Below are positions 52,517 to 61,113 of a stretch of DNA of 64,000 nt, one piece after another (the stretch's first letter is position 1; the number at the start of each line of letters is the position of its first letter). Below the pieces are notes generated by a model. The model saw only the letters and a list, made by a program, of their open reading frames with translations. It was not told where the DNA came from and ran no database searches. The translations under genes and the position numbers were made by a program. The stretch is from Flavobacterium silvisoli (GTDB taxonomy: Bacteria > Bacteroidota > Bacteroidia > Flavobacteriales > Flavobacteriaceae): assembly GCF_004329815.1 (NCBI RefSeq), contig NZ_SJPE01000001.1, positions 62,001 to 126,000 of the forward strand, given 5' to 3'.

Positions 52517-53815
52517 TTATTCTAATGTTACTTTAAGTTGTTTTATCCTTTTCTTGTCTACACTTTCAATGGTGAAATATACATTCGAAAAATGGATTTT
52601 TTGTCCTTTTTTGGGGAAGTTTCCCAAAATTTCCAATATGAATCCGGCCAGGGTTTCTGCCTCTCCTTTTCGGTCTTCAAACGTATCTTCGTCTACCTCT
52701 ACTATTCGGTAGAAATCTTTTAAATTTATTTTGCCTTCAAAAAGAAAATTCTTGTCGTCTATTTGCGAGAAGTTAATATTTTCATCATCAAACTCATCTG
52801 AAATATCGCCCACAATTTCTTCGATTACATCTTCTAACGACACTAATCCTGACGTTCCGCCATACTCATCAACCACCACAGCCAAATGACTTTTCAAACG
52901 CTGAAAATCCTTGAGCAAGTCATCCAGTTTTTTGTTTTCGGGTACAAAGAAAGGCTTTCGCATGAGTTTGTTCCAATCAAATTCTTTTTTATGAATATGC
53001 GGAATCAAATCTTTCACAAACAAAACACCTTCTATCTGATCAATATTTTCGCGATATACCGGAATTCGGGAATAGCCTTTCTCTACAATTTTGGGGTAAA
53101 TTTCGGCAAAAGTTTCCTCAATTTCCAAGGCAAATACATCAATCCTTGGGCTCATCACTTGCTTGGTATCCGTGTTTCCGAATGAAACTATTCCTTCAAG
53201 AATTTTTTGTTCTTCGGAACTGGTATCGTCTGTTGACGTCAGTTCTAAGGCTTGTGACAATTGGTCTACTGAAATATTTGATTTTTGTTTCCCGAGTTTT
53301 TCATGTAAAAAAACCGTAACGGCTCTCATCGGCAAACTCACGGGAGACAATATTTTGTCTAAAACCAATATAGGATTGGCTATGAATTTTGAGAACTTGA
53401 TGTTGTTGCGACTGGCATATACTTTGGGCAATACTTCACCAAACAATAAAATAAGGAAGGCAATCAAAATCACTTCGACCAAAAACTTCATTAAAGGTGA
53501 TGTTATGGCGGCAAAAATGTTATTCCCCACAAAGGAGAAAATAATCACCACCCCAATATGACTGAAATTGTTAGCAATTAGTATGGTTGCCAATAATTTT
53601 TTGGGACGTTGTAACAATTGTGAAATCAGGTTGGCTTTGGCAGCATCTTGATCAAATAAGGTTTTGATGTCTTTTGGCGTAAGCGAAAAAAGGGCTACTT
53701 CTGCAGCCGAAACCAAGGCTGATGAAAACAAAAAAAAGGCAATTCCGATACTCCCGAAAAGCAAGCGGGTATCTATAGTGTTGTTAAAAAATGTAAGACT
53801 GGGCTCCGGGTCCAA
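52517..53815 (-). CDS. gldE: Gliding motility-associated protein GldE (CNNM/CorC-like)
   Basis: 432 aa. Four-helix DUF21 membrane domain (~15-190: FLFSSALVSAAEVALFSLT, SFVGNNIFAAI), two CBS domains (~200-340: VMSPRIDVFALE, VDEYGGTSGLVSLEDVIEEIVGDI) and a C-terminal CorC/HlyC domain. Related proteins transport or regulate Mg/Co. GldE works with GldD in gliding. The only start compatible with the frame is TTG at 53815; a stop lies five codons upstream. Confidence 0.93.
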   Translation of the reverse strand: MDPEPSLTFFNNTIDTRLLFGSIGIAFFLFSSALVSAAEVALFSLTPKDIKTLFDQDAAKANLISQLLQRPKKLLATILIANNFSHIGVVIIFSFVGNNIFAAITSPLMKFLVEVILIAFLILLFGEVLPKVYASRNNIKFSKFIANPILVLDKILSPVSLPMRAVTVFLHEKLGKQKSNISVDQLSQALELTSTDDTSSEEQKILEGIVSFGNTDTKQVMSPRIDVFALEIEETFAEIYPKIVEKGYSRIPVYRENIDQIEGVLFVKDLIPHIHKKEFDWNKLMRKPFFVPENKKLDDLLKDFQRLKSHLAVVVDEYGGTSGLVSLEDVIEEIVGDISDEFDDENINFSQIDDKNFLFEGKINLKDFYRIVEVDEDTFEDRKGEAETLAGFILEILGNFPKKGQKIHFSNVYFTIESVDKKRIKQLKVTLE

Positions 53816-53841
53816 AGGGTACGGGGGTTAGTTAAACAATA

Positions 53842-54279
53842 TCAAAACGGCAAATCATTTTCCGGACTTGCAGTACTTGGCGCTTCTAAATTAGTATTTT
53901 TGGGTTCCAGATTTTGGGGTGTTTTCAAACCATCTATCTCTTTTTTGGTGGTCAAAAAGGTGAATTCGGTAACCTGAATTTCAGTGGTGTATTTTGTAGT
54001 TCCGTCTTCGGCTTGCCACTGACGTGATTTGATTCGTCCTTCGACGTAGATTTTATCGCCTTTAGACAAATACTTTTCACAGATTTCGGCAGCTTTGTTT
54101 CTCACTACTAAATTGTGCCATTCGGTAGAAGCGATTCGTTCGTTGGTTTGTTTGTTGATATAAACTTCATTGGTAGCCAAAGGAAAACGGCCGATGCAAT
54201 TTCCTCCTTCGAAATAATGCATTTTGACATCATCGCCGAGGTGACCAATTAACATAACTTTATTTAAAGTACCATTCAT
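53842..54279 (-). CDS. ssb: Single-stranded DNA-binding protein
   Basis: 145 aa. OB fold with LNKVMLIGHLGDDVKMHYF, EWHNLVVRNKAAEICEKYL and GDKIYVEGRIKSRQW. The C-terminal tail ends ENDLPF, the acidic tip that recruits repair and replication partners. Located between mutY and gldE. Confidence 0.97.
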   Translation of the reverse strand: MNGTLNKVMLIGHLGDDVKMHYFEGGNCIGRFPLATNEVYINKQTNERIASTEWHNLVVRNKAAEICEKYLSKGDKIYVEGRIKSRQWQAEDGTTKYTTEIQVTEFTFLTTKKEIDGLKTPQNLEPKNTNLEAPSTASPENDLPF

Positions 54280-54324
54280 CGTTTATAACTTTGTTTCTTT
54301 CAAATTTACTACTTTTTTTGAAAT

Positions 54325-55365
54325 TTAAAACGAAACTTTTTCAATAAAATTAAAAACCACGATCGGGAATGGCATTTTTTGAGCTGATTCCCAGTCGATT
54401 CCTTCTTTCATCTCTCCACTAACCTTAACATTCCAGAACTTGATATGAAGCTGTTGGTGTGATAATTTATGAATTATGAATTCCGGATTATACAACTGAA
54501 TTTGAAGAATGTCATTGCTGACAAATTCCTGACTCTGAATTAAATCAAAAACGACATGGTCATCTTCCATAACATCCGTTTCCAATAGCGGGAATTCATA
54601 TAAATTGTGCCAAATACCTTTTTGAGTTCTTTTGTGCAGAAGGGTATTATTTACTTCATCTGAAAAGACCAAATAATTAAAGAATCGATTTCTTACCTTC
54701 AGCTTTTTTGATTTTACCGGGAGTTGTCCAACCTTCTTGAGTTGCAAAGCCGCACAGCTATCATTAAAAATACAGTTGGAACAATCAGGATTTTTGGGCA
54801 CGCATTGCAATGCTCCGAATTCCATTATCGCCTGATTGAAAAGATTTGCCTGTCCTTTGGGCAATAGTTCAGCAGCTAACTCGGTAAATTCTTTTTTGGC
54901 ACTGTTAGCAGCTATGTCGGTTTCGAGAGCAAAATAGCGCGCCAAAACCCTGAACACATTGCCATCTACCACCGGCACATTTTCGTTATAGGCAAACGAA
55001 GCAATGGCGGCAGCTGTGTAGGCTCCTATTCCTTTTAAACGAAGTAATGCCTCATAGGTTTTGGGAAATTCTCCGTTGAATTCAGAGGCAACTTGTTTGG
55101 CGGTTTTATGCAAATTTCGAGCACGAGAATAGTACCCTAACCCCTGCCATAATTTGAGTACTTCTTCTTCCTGGGCATTCGCCAAATCAAAGACTGTGGG
55201 AAAAGCATCGGTAAAACGCAAAAAATAAGGCAAACCCTGTGCAACGCGTGTTTGTTGAAGCATGATTTCGGAAAGCCAAATAATATACGGATTGGTAGTA
55301 TCTCGCCAAGGCAAATCACGCTTGTTTTGTAAGTACCATTGAATAAGTGAGTTGGAAAATTTCAT
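54325..55365 (-). CDS. mutY: A/G-specific adenine glycosylase
   Basis: 346 aa from ATG 55365 (a TTG at 55371 is possible). Catalytic Glu in WLSEIMLQQTRV and Asp in VPVVDGNVFRVLARYF. The helix-hairpin-helix is RLKGIGAYTAAAIASFA. The [4Fe-4S] ligands are C-x6-C-x2-C-x5-C (CVPKNPDCSNCIFNDSC). A C-terminal NUDIX-like 8-oxoG recognition domain follows. It removes A mispaired with 8-oxoguanine. TATTTTTG at 55390-55383 is a candidate -7 box 17 bp upstream. Confidence 0.96.
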   Translation of the reverse strand: MKFSNSLIQWYLQNKRDLPWRDTTNPYIIWLSEIMLQQTRVAQGLPYFLRFTDAFPTVFDLANAQEEEVLKLWQGLGYYSRARNLHKTAKQVASEFNGEFPKTYEALLRLKGIGAYTAAAIASFAYNENVPVVDGNVFRVLARYFALETDIAANSAKKEFTELAAELLPKGQANLFNQAIMEFGALQCVPKNPDCSNCIFNDSCAALQLKKVGQLPVKSKKLKVRNRFFNYLVFSDEVNNTLLHKRTQKGIWHNLYEFPLLETDVMEDDHVVFDLIQSQEFVSNDILQIQLYNPEFIIHKLSHQQLHIKFWNVKVSGEMKEGIDWESAQKMPFPIVVFNFIEKVSF

Positions 55366-55382
55366 AGCCAAAATGTAGCCCG

Positions 55383-55390
55383 CAAAAATA
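55383..55390 (-). promoter_or_regulatory. -7 element of the mutY-ssb-gldE-gldD run
   Basis: TATTTTTG on the minus strand, 17 bp before mutY. Confidence 0.5.
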
Positions 55391-55448
55391 AATCTTTATG
55401 TGATTAAATTTTAATAGATTATGCTTGAAATATTGTTTTTTTAATTCA

Positions 55449-55456
55449 TATATTTG
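55449..55456 (+). promoter_or_regulatory. -7 element of the HU gene
   Basis: TATATTTG (exact TAnnTTTG) with TTG at 55425-55427, 21 bp upstream. 41 bp before the HU ATG. Confidence 0.65.
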
Positions 55457-55497
55457 CAACCTCAAAAATTTACACATAATATTAAATACGAAAGAAA

Positions 55498-55791
55498 ATG
55501 ACGAAAGCAGATATCGTAGCGAAAATTTCAGAAAAATTAGGTCTTGAAAAAGGAGATGTTCAAGCAACTGTTGAAGCGTTTATGGAGGAAGTTAAAACTT
55601 CTTTGGAAACTGGAGACAATGTTTACTTGAGAGGTTTTGGTAGCTTCATCATCAAAACTAGAGCTGAGAAAACAGGAAGAAACATTTCTAAAAACACTAC
55701 TATCAAAATTCCAGCTCACAATATTCCGGCATTCAAACCTGCTAAAGTATTTGTAGAATCAGTAAAAACAAACACTGAAGTAGCAGTATAA
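55498..55791 (+). CDS. HU-family DNA-binding protein
   Basis: 97 aa. MTKADIVAKISEKLGLEKGDVQATVEAFMEE, then LRGFGSFIIKTRAEKTGRNISK (the DNA-contacting arm) and IPAFKPAKVF. It bends and compacts DNA as a dimer. First of a likely transcription unit with a tiny basic protein and perhaps rng. Confidence 0.97.
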   Translation: MTKADIVAKISEKLGLEKGDVQATVEAFMEEVKTSLETGDNVYLRGFGSFIIKTRAEKTGRNISKNTTIKIPAHNIPAFKPAKVFVESVKTNTEVAV

Positions 55792-55824
55792 AACTTATTT
55801 ATTAATCATAAAAACCAAACGCTT

Positions 55825-55917
55825 ATGCCAAGTGGTAAAAAAAGAAAGAGACATAAGGTAGCAACTCACAAACGTAAAAAGAGAGCAAGAGCTAACCGAC
55901 ACAAAAAGAAAAAGTAG
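55825..55917 (+). CDS. 30-aa Lys/Arg-rich protein, candidate ribosomal protein
   Basis: ATG 55825 to TAG 55917, 30 codons: begins MPSGKKRKRHKVATHKRKKR, then ARANRHKKKK. More than half the residues are Lys or Arg, with His at three places. It lies 33 bp after HU and overlaps the terminator that follows. This short, very basic protein occurs in many Bacteroidota genomes, often unannotated, and could be a lineage-specific ribosomal protein like those seen in Flavobacterium ribosome structures, or a nucleoid peptide. The identity is from memory and unverified. Confidence 0.72.
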   Translation: MPSGKKRKRHKVATHKRKKRARANRHKKKK

Positions 55918-55940
55918 TTCTAAACTACTTTTCTTTTTTT
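55908..55940 (+). terminator. Terminator after the 30-aa gene
   Basis: GAAAAAGTAG / CTACTTTTC stem followed by seven Ts. The 5' arm contains the stop codon of the 30-aa gene. Confidence 0.8.
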
Positions 55941-56087
55941 AAACGTTCATTGAAAAGGAATTCAGACCGCAGATACAAGACCGCAGCAGACAGAAATACT
56001 AACTGGATACTGTCGACTGAAAACTGCTTTCTAAAATTCACCGGGTAACACATTACCTGTTTAAAATGTTTAATCCATCCTTGAAGA

Positions 56088-56153
56088 GTTGATGGTTGAT
56101 AGTTGATAGTTGATGGCTTTTCCAACAACTGACAACCGATAACCGACAACCAG
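56088..56153. repeat. Imperfect inverted repeat in the rng leader
   Basis: Left arm repeats GTTGATGGTTGATAGTTGAT. Right arm is the degenerate reverse complement (CAACTGACAACCGATAACC, then GACAACCAG). It can form a long hairpin ending 20 bp before rng. The rest of the 256-bp gap holds the terminator and nothing recognisable. Confidence 0.6.
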
Positions 56154-56173
56154 CTTGGATAAAAATTTACAAC

Positions 56174-57718
56174 ATGAATAAAGAATTAATCATCCGTAGT
56201 GGTGAAAATGCTGTAGATTTTGCCTTATTAAAAGATGGAAAACTAATTGAATTACACAAAGAAGAAGAAACCAGCAACTTTCAGGTGGGTGATATTTTTA
56301 TTGCCAAAATCAGAAAACCGGTTGCCGGACTTAATGCTGCTTTTGTAAATGTAGGCTATGAAAAAGATGCCTTTTTACATTATCACGATTTAGGTCCCAA
56401 TTTAGCTTCTTATTTGAAATTCATAAAACTTGTAAGCGCAGGTAAACTAAAAGATTTCTCCCTAAAAAACTTCCAGTTTGAAAAAGAGATTGATAAAAAC
56501 GGTGCTATCTCAGACATATTGAGCGCCAATCAATCGGTACTGGTTCAGGTAGTCAAAGAACCTATTTCTACTAAAGGCCCAAGGATAAGCTCAGAGCTTT
56601 CATTTGCCGGGCGTTATGTGGTTTTGGTTCCTTTTTCGGATAGGGTTTCTATTTCGCAAAAAATAGAATCTAAAGAAGAAAAAGACCGACTCAAGAAACT
56701 CGTACAGGCTATCAAACAAAAGGGGTTTGGGGTTATTGTGAGAACAGTAGCCGAAGGCAAAAATGTAGCCGAATTAGAAAAAGATTTGCAGAACTTAATG
56801 AATAGATGGACTGCAATGTGTAAAAAATTACCAACTGCTCATCATCCGTCTAAAATTTTGGGTGAGATGAATAAAGCTTCTTCAATCCTGAGAGACGTAT
56901 TCAACGATACTTTTACCAGTATTCAAATAGATGATGAAGAGTTGTACCACCAAACCAGAGACTATTTAGCCGAAATAGCCCCTGACAAACAAAAAATCGT
57001 TAAGCTTTATCAGTCGAAAGACACACCGTTGTTTGAGAAATACCATATTGAGCGACAAATCAAAACTTCTTTCGGGCGTACGGTCTCGATGAGTAAAGGA
57101 GCTTATTTGATTATAGAACACACCGAAGCTTTGCACGTTATTGACGTGAACAGTGGAAACCGTTCTAACAAGGCCAACAATCAGGAAGACACCGCATTGG
57201 AAGTGAACTTGATTGCGGCGGCCGAAATTGCCAGACAATTGCGATTGCGGGATATGGGGGGTATTATTGTTGTTGATTTTATTGATATGCAAAATGCCGA
57301 AAACCGCCAAGTGTTGTTTAACTTCCTTAGAGAGGAAATGAGCGACGATAAAGCTAAACACAAGATTTTGCCTCCGAGTAAATTTGGATTAGTTCAAATT
57401 ACGCGACAAAGGGTAAGACCTGAAGTAAATATTGAAACCAGAGAAGAGAATCCGAATAATTTGGCCGGGGATATAGATGCTCCGATACAGATTATTGACA
57501 AGATTTCTTTTGCTTTGGAAAAGATTGTTAAAGACCACAGTGGTTTGAAATTGAATGTTCATCCTTTTGTGGCAGCATACCTTAAAAAAGGTTTTCCATC
57601 CTTACGCTCGAAATGGTTTTTTGAGCATAAGAAATGGGTGAAAATCATACCGCGCGACGCTTACAAGTATTTAGAGTATCATTTCTTCGATAACGATGGA
57701 AATGAGATTAAGGAATAG
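56174..57718 (+). CDS. rng: Ribonuclease E/G family protein
   Basis: 514 aa, RNase G-like length. S1 domain near ~36-125 (VGDIFIAKIRKPVAGLNAAFVNVG). Catalytic aspartates sit in IDVNSGN (~323) and IIVVDFIDM (~363), and the following VQITRQRVRP is kept. The zinc-link CPxC pair that normally follows is absent: the stretch reads VNIETREENPNNLAGDIDAP without cysteine. It should process rRNA and degrade mRNA, with a different way of oligomerising. Preceded by HU and the 30-aa basic gene; strong terminator downstream. Confidence 0.94.
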   Translation: MNKELIIRSGENAVDFALLKDGKLIELHKEEETSNFQVGDIFIAKIRKPVAGLNAAFVNVGYEKDAFLHYHDLGPNLASYLKFIKLVSAGKLKDFSLKNFQFEKEIDKNGAISDILSANQSVLVQVVKEPISTKGPRISSELSFAGRYVVLVPFSDRVSISQKIESKEEKDRLKKLVQAIKQKGFGVIVRTVAEGKNVAELEKDLQNLMNRWTAMCKKLPTAHHPSKILGEMNKASSILRDVFNDTFTSIQIDDEELYHQTRDYLAEIAPDKQKIVKLYQSKDTPLFEKYHIERQIKTSFGRTVSMSKGAYLIIEHTEALHVIDVNSGNRSNKANNQEDTALEVNLIAAAEIARQLRLRDMGGIIVVDFIDMQNAENRQVLFNFLREEMSDDKAKHKILPPSKFGLVQITRQRVRPEVNIETREENPNNLAGDIDAPIQIIDKISFALEKIVKDHSGLKLNVHPFVAAYLKKGFPSLRSKWFFEHKKWVKIIPRDAYKYLEYHFFDNDGNEIKE

Positions 57719-57741
57719 TCCTGAACTAAATTTGGGATGAC

Positions 57742-57775
57742 AAAAACCGCCTTTCGAAAGAGGGGCGGTTTTTTT
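57742..57775 (+). terminator. rng terminator
   Basis: AAAAACCGCC / GGCGGTTTTT with a loop that can itself pair (TTTCGAAA), 23 bp after the stop. Confidence 0.85.
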
Positions 57776-57816
57776 GTGGGTTGTTGTTGAAAATGATAAT
57801 GATAAACCTAAATTCA

Positions 57817-57824
57817 TATCTTTG
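57817..57824 (+). promoter_or_regulatory. -7 element of the 57850 gene
   Basis: TATCTTTG, exact TAnnTTTG, 25 bp before the ATG. Confidence 0.6.
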
Positions 57825-57849
57825 AGAAACAAACTCTTATCATTTCGTC

Positions 57850-59700
57850 ATGCAAAAACTATATTCTCTTTTAGCTCTTTTTTTTATTGGACTTACAAGT
57901 CACTCTCAAATAGTAATAATTCCTGATGCTAATTTTAAGGCGAAGTTATTGGCGGCGGGCCCAACAGCAAATATTGCTTACAATGCTTCTTTTGTTAAAA
58001 TAAAAATTGACACCAATAATGATGGTGAGATTCAGCAAAGTGAAGCTAATTTGGTTTACAGTTTGAATGTTTCCAATTCGAGCATAGTAGATTTAACCGG
58101 TATAAATTTTTTTACTAATCTTCAGAGTTTGTACTGCGACGGGAATCAAATTATTACTTTAGAATTGAATACTTTGACGCATCTTCAGACTTTATGGTGC
58201 CAAAATAATCAATTGACAACTTTGTTTATTAAAAACGGAATTAACCAAAACGTTAATGCTACCGGGAATCCTAATGGGCTTTACATTTGTGCTGATGAGG
58301 GTGAAGTAGTGGATTGCTATTGTACTGTAAATTCCTATTGTAACTTTGTGCTTGGAGGAACTTTTTATAAACTGCAAGGCAACGCGCGCTATGATAATAA
58401 TAACGATGGCTGTGATGCGGGCGACAATGGTATTGCCAACTTAAAATATGCTGTTTCAAACGGCTCCTTTTTTGAGATTAACTCTAATCTTGCCGGAAAT
58501 TATGCAATACCTGTTCAGGCAGGCACGGTTACAATTACTCCAATATTAGAAATGCCGGCATATTTTTCGGTTTCACCGGTATCGTCGACTGTGGCTTTTC
58601 CGGCAACGGCCAGTCCTTTTATCCAAAACTTTTGCGTAACCCCTAACGGTACTCATAATGATTTGGAAATTACATTGCTTCCGAACATTCCTGCAAGACC
58701 CGGAAACAATGCAGTTTATAAAATAATCTACAAAAACAAAGGAACTCATTCGCAGAGTGGCATGGTTGATTTGGCATTTGACAATGCTGTCCTGCATTTT
58801 GCTTATGCCAATCCGAGTGTTACCAGTGAGGCTACGAATAGCTTGAGTTGGAGTTTTAGTAATTTGCTTCCATTTGAAACAAGGGAAATTTTGGTGATAC
58901 TTGGGGTAAATGCTCCTACAGATACACCGGCTGTAAACAGTGATGATATTTTGTATTTTACGGCCACTGTAACCGGAGCTACTGATGAAACTCCGGTGGA
59001 TAATTCATCTGTATTGAACCAAACGGTGGTAAATTCTTTTGATCCTAATGATAAAACCTGTACAGAAGGCAGCACTGTTTCCTCAAGCATGATTGGCAAG
59101 TATGTGCATTATGTGATTCGTTTTGAGAATACCGGAACGGCTAATGCCAAAAACATCGTAATTCAGGATTATATTAATGCTTCAAAATTTGATATTGCCA
59201 GTTTAGTGCCGCTTAGCAGTAGTGCTTCTTTTGTTACTAAAATTTCGAACAGCAACAGCGTAGAATTTATTTTTGAAAACATCAACTTGCCATTTGATGA
59301 CGCTAATAATGACGGATATATAGCTTTTAAAATTAAAACAAAATCGTCGCTGGTTGTAGGCAATACTTTCAGCAACAATGCTTATATCTATTTTGATTAT
59401 AACGAGCCTATAACTACTAATACTTATACTACCACTATACAGGCTCTGGGGACTGCTGATTTTGATTTTAGCTCTGTTTTCAGCTTATCGCCCGTTCCAA
59501 CAAAAAACACACTTACCATTACTGCCAAAGAAACTGTAAATCTGAGTTCCGTTAGTATTTATAATGCATTTGGTCAATTGATACAAGTTAACACCCATCC
59601 GGGAGAAACCGTTGATGTTTCCAATTTAAAAACCGGCAGCTACTTTATCAAAATAATCAGCGATAAAGGAAGTGCCACGGGTAAGTTTATCAAGGAGTAG
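57850..59700 (+). CDS. T9SS protein with reduced LRR region, paralogue of the 19313 protein
   Basis: 616 aa. Signal peptide (~1-19), VIIPDANFKAKLLAAG, EF-hand-like loop DTNNDGEIQQSEA, then only about three LRRs where the 19313 protein has about twelve. From NSYCNFVLGGTFYKLQGNARYD on, the two run in parallel: NNNDGCDAGD, RPGNNAVYKIIYKNKGTHSQSG, FDPNDKTCTEGS, NINLPFDDANNDGYIAFKIK, YIYFDYNEPITTNTYTT. Type A sorting domain at the end (LSPVPTKNTLTIT to TGKFIKE). Codon use is richer in GC than in the paralogue. Confidence 0.87.
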   Translation: MQKLYSLLALFFIGLTSHSQIVIIPDANFKAKLLAAGPTANIAYNASFVKIKIDTNNDGEIQQSEANLVYSLNVSNSSIVDLTGINFFTNLQSLYCDGNQIITLELNTLTHLQTLWCQNNQLTTLFIKNGINQNVNATGNPNGLYICADEGEVVDCYCTVNSYCNFVLGGTFYKLQGNARYDNNNDGCDAGDNGIANLKYAVSNGSFFEINSNLAGNYAIPVQAGTVTITPILEMPAYFSVSPVSSTVAFPATASPFIQNFCVTPNGTHNDLEITLLPNIPARPGNNAVYKIIYKNKGTHSQSGMVDLAFDNAVLHFAYANPSVTSEATNSLSWSFSNLLPFETREILVILGVNAPTDTPAVNSDDILYFTATVTGATDETPVDNSSVLNQTVVNSFDPNDKTCTEGSTVSSSMIGKYVHYVIRFENTGTANAKNIVIQDYINASKFDIASLVPLSSSASFVTKISNSNSVEFIFENINLPFDDANNDGYIAFKIKTKSSLVVGNTFSNNAYIYFDYNEPITTNTYTTTIQALGTADFDFSSVFSLSPVPTKNTLTITAKETVNLSSVSIYNAFGQLIQVNTHPGETVDVSNLKTGSYFIKIISDKGSATGKFIKE

Positions 59701-59704
59701 AAAG

Positions 59705-59742
59705 GTTCTCGATACATCCCGACAAGTCGGGATACTCGAACT
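59705..59742. repeat. Palindromic intergenic repeat
   Basis: ATCCCGAC-AA-GTCGGGAT core inside flanks TCTCGATAC and ACTCGAACTGAC. This is the form of short interspersed palindromes common between Flavobacterium genes; only one copy is in the window. Confidence 0.6.
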
Positions 59743-59754
59743 GACGATAGATCT

Positions 59755-59788
59755 GAAAAAAGCCCCGAAGAATCGGGGCTTTTTTTAT
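59755..59788. terminator. Bidirectional terminator
   Basis: AAAAAAGCCCCGA / TCGGGGCTTTTTTT with AGAA loop, between the convergent 57850 gene and the SIMPL gene. Confidence 0.87.
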
Positions 59789-60537
59789 TCTAATTCATAT
59801 TCCAATCGCACGGTGATGCGGGCGGTTTTGTTTTTGCTGTAGGTGTCGTTGATACCTCCGTAACTGTCTTCCTCGGTAGAACCTTGTCCGGTGATTTGAA
59901 ACACGCCCATACTGGCATTTTTCAGCTTTCCGATTTTTCCGTTGGCGGTCTTAACGATTTTGGTGGCGCGTTCGTTTGCGTCTTGGGTTGCTTTTTCGAT
60001 AAGGCTTTGTTTCAAACTGGGCAAAGCCGAATAGGTATACTGAATGGAATTGGAGGACAATTCGATACCGGAGTTTACCAATTCAGACGTTTTACTCGAC
60101 ACTTCCTCGATTCGTTTCATCAGACCGGGGTTTTTCTTGGCCGAAAAAGTAATGGTTTGTGTGGCTTCGTAACCGTCAAACACTTGCTCGTAACGGGTTC
60201 TGTTGTCGTTGCTTTCGCTGCGGATTTCACGGAATTTCTTTTGAAAATTGACAGCCCCAAAACTGAATTCATTGGCTTTGAATCCTTTTTTTAAAAAGAA
60301 ATCGGTTACTGTTTTTTGGTCGGAAACAATTTTGTTGTAGGCCGCTTTAATATCCATATTGGTCGTGGTAAAACTTCCGGACCAGAGGATTTCATCTGAA
60401 ACGAAATCTTTGGTTCCCAATCCGATGACAGAGATAGAATCGAGATTGGCGTTGCGGTTGCGGAAAGCACTTCCGAGAATCCAGGCGGTAATGATTACGG
60501 CCACACCGATAATGACTGATGATTTGATTTTTTCCAT
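59785..60537 (-). CDS. SIMPL-domain (DUF541) protein
   Basis: 250 aa from ATG 60537; the frame continues upstream but without a sensible start before the membrane anchor (KSSVIIGVAVIITAWILGSAF). The remainder is the SIMPL domain: ISVIGLGTKDFVSDEILWSGSF, VFDGYEATQTITFSAKKN, LIEKATQDANERATKIVKTANGKIGKL and a closing TARITVRLEYELE. Anchored in the inner membrane facing the periplasm; members form multimers and some are linked to stress tolerance. Function here unknown. Confidence 0.9.
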   Translation of the reverse strand: MEKIKSSVIIGVAVIITAWILGSAFRNRNANLDSISVIGLGTKDFVSDEILWSGSFTTTNMDIKAAYNKIVSDQKTVTDFFLKKGFKANEFSFGAVNFQKKFREIRSESNDNRTRYEQVFDGYEATQTITFSAKKNPGLMKRIEEVSSKTSELVNSGIELSSNSIQYTYSALPSLKQSLIEKATQDANERATKIVKTANGKIGKLKNASMGVFQITGQGSTEEDSYGGINDTYSKNKTARITVRLEYELE

Positions 60538-60631
60538 TGTTTTAGGTATAGTGTTAGTTTCAAAGGTATAACGAAAAAAACTTCGGTTTAGTATGACTAA
60601 AATAAAATATCTTGACGTCCTGTATAACTTC

Positions 60632-61075
60632 TTATTTTCTTCTTGAAGCAAAGAACCGCAACATCAAGTCTGAGGCTTCCTGAGCTAAAACTCCCCGCAC
60701 CACCTCGGTCTTGGGATGCAGTTTCGTACCCATATTTTGATAGCCGCGCTGCTCGTCTGAAGCACCAAAAACCACTTTGGAAATCTGACTCCAATACAAG
60801 GCTCCGGCACACATTTGGCAGGGTTCTAACGTAACATAAAGTGTACAGCCTTTCAGGTATTTTCCGCCAATAAAATTAGCCGCCGAAGTAATAGCCTGCA
60901 TTTCGGCATGAGCCGTAACATCATTGAGCATTTCAGTCAGATTGTGAGTGCGGGCAATGACTTTATTATCTATTACAATGACAGCGCCCACAGGAATTTC
61001 GCCTTTTTCAAAAGCCGCTTCGGCTTCCTGCAAAGCCTTTTTCATAAAATACTCGTCGGTGAAAGGGTTTTCCAT
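60632..61075 (-). CDS. tadA: tRNA-adenosine/nucleoside deaminase
   Basis: 147 aa from ATG 61075 (the open frame starts at 61120 but overlaps the dxs start). Zinc site HAE in TAHAEMQAI and PCxxC in LEPCQMC, plus GEIPVGAVIV. TadA converts A34 to inosine in tRNA-Arg; guanine deaminase is the main alternative for the family. The -7 box TATTTTTG ends only 4 bp before the ATG, so the mRNA may be leaderless. Confidence 0.88.
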   Translation of the reverse strand: MENPFTDEYFMKKALQEAEAAFEKGEIPVGAVIVIDNKVIARTHNLTEMLNDVTAHAEMQAITSAANFIGGKYLKGCTLYVTLEPCQMCAGALYWSQISKVVFGASDEQRGYQNMGTKLHPKTEVVRGVLAQEASDLMLRFFASRRK

Positions 61076-61079
61076 AAAA

Positions 61080-61109
61080 CAAAAATACGATTTCAATTCG
61101 TTACCTTTG
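61080..61109. promoter_or_regulatory. Divergent tadA/dxs promoters
   Basis: TATTTTTG on the minus strand (61087-61080) and TACCTTTG on the plus strand (61102-61109), 14 bp apart. Each ends exactly 4 bp before its ATG. No TTTG at the -33 distance was seen on either side. Confidence 0.5.
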
Positions 61110-61113
61110 TGGC

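Noticed and set aside
56966..57361. 131-aa minus-strand frame inside rng
   Set aside because: Antisense to the catalytic region of RNase E/G; no independent evidence.
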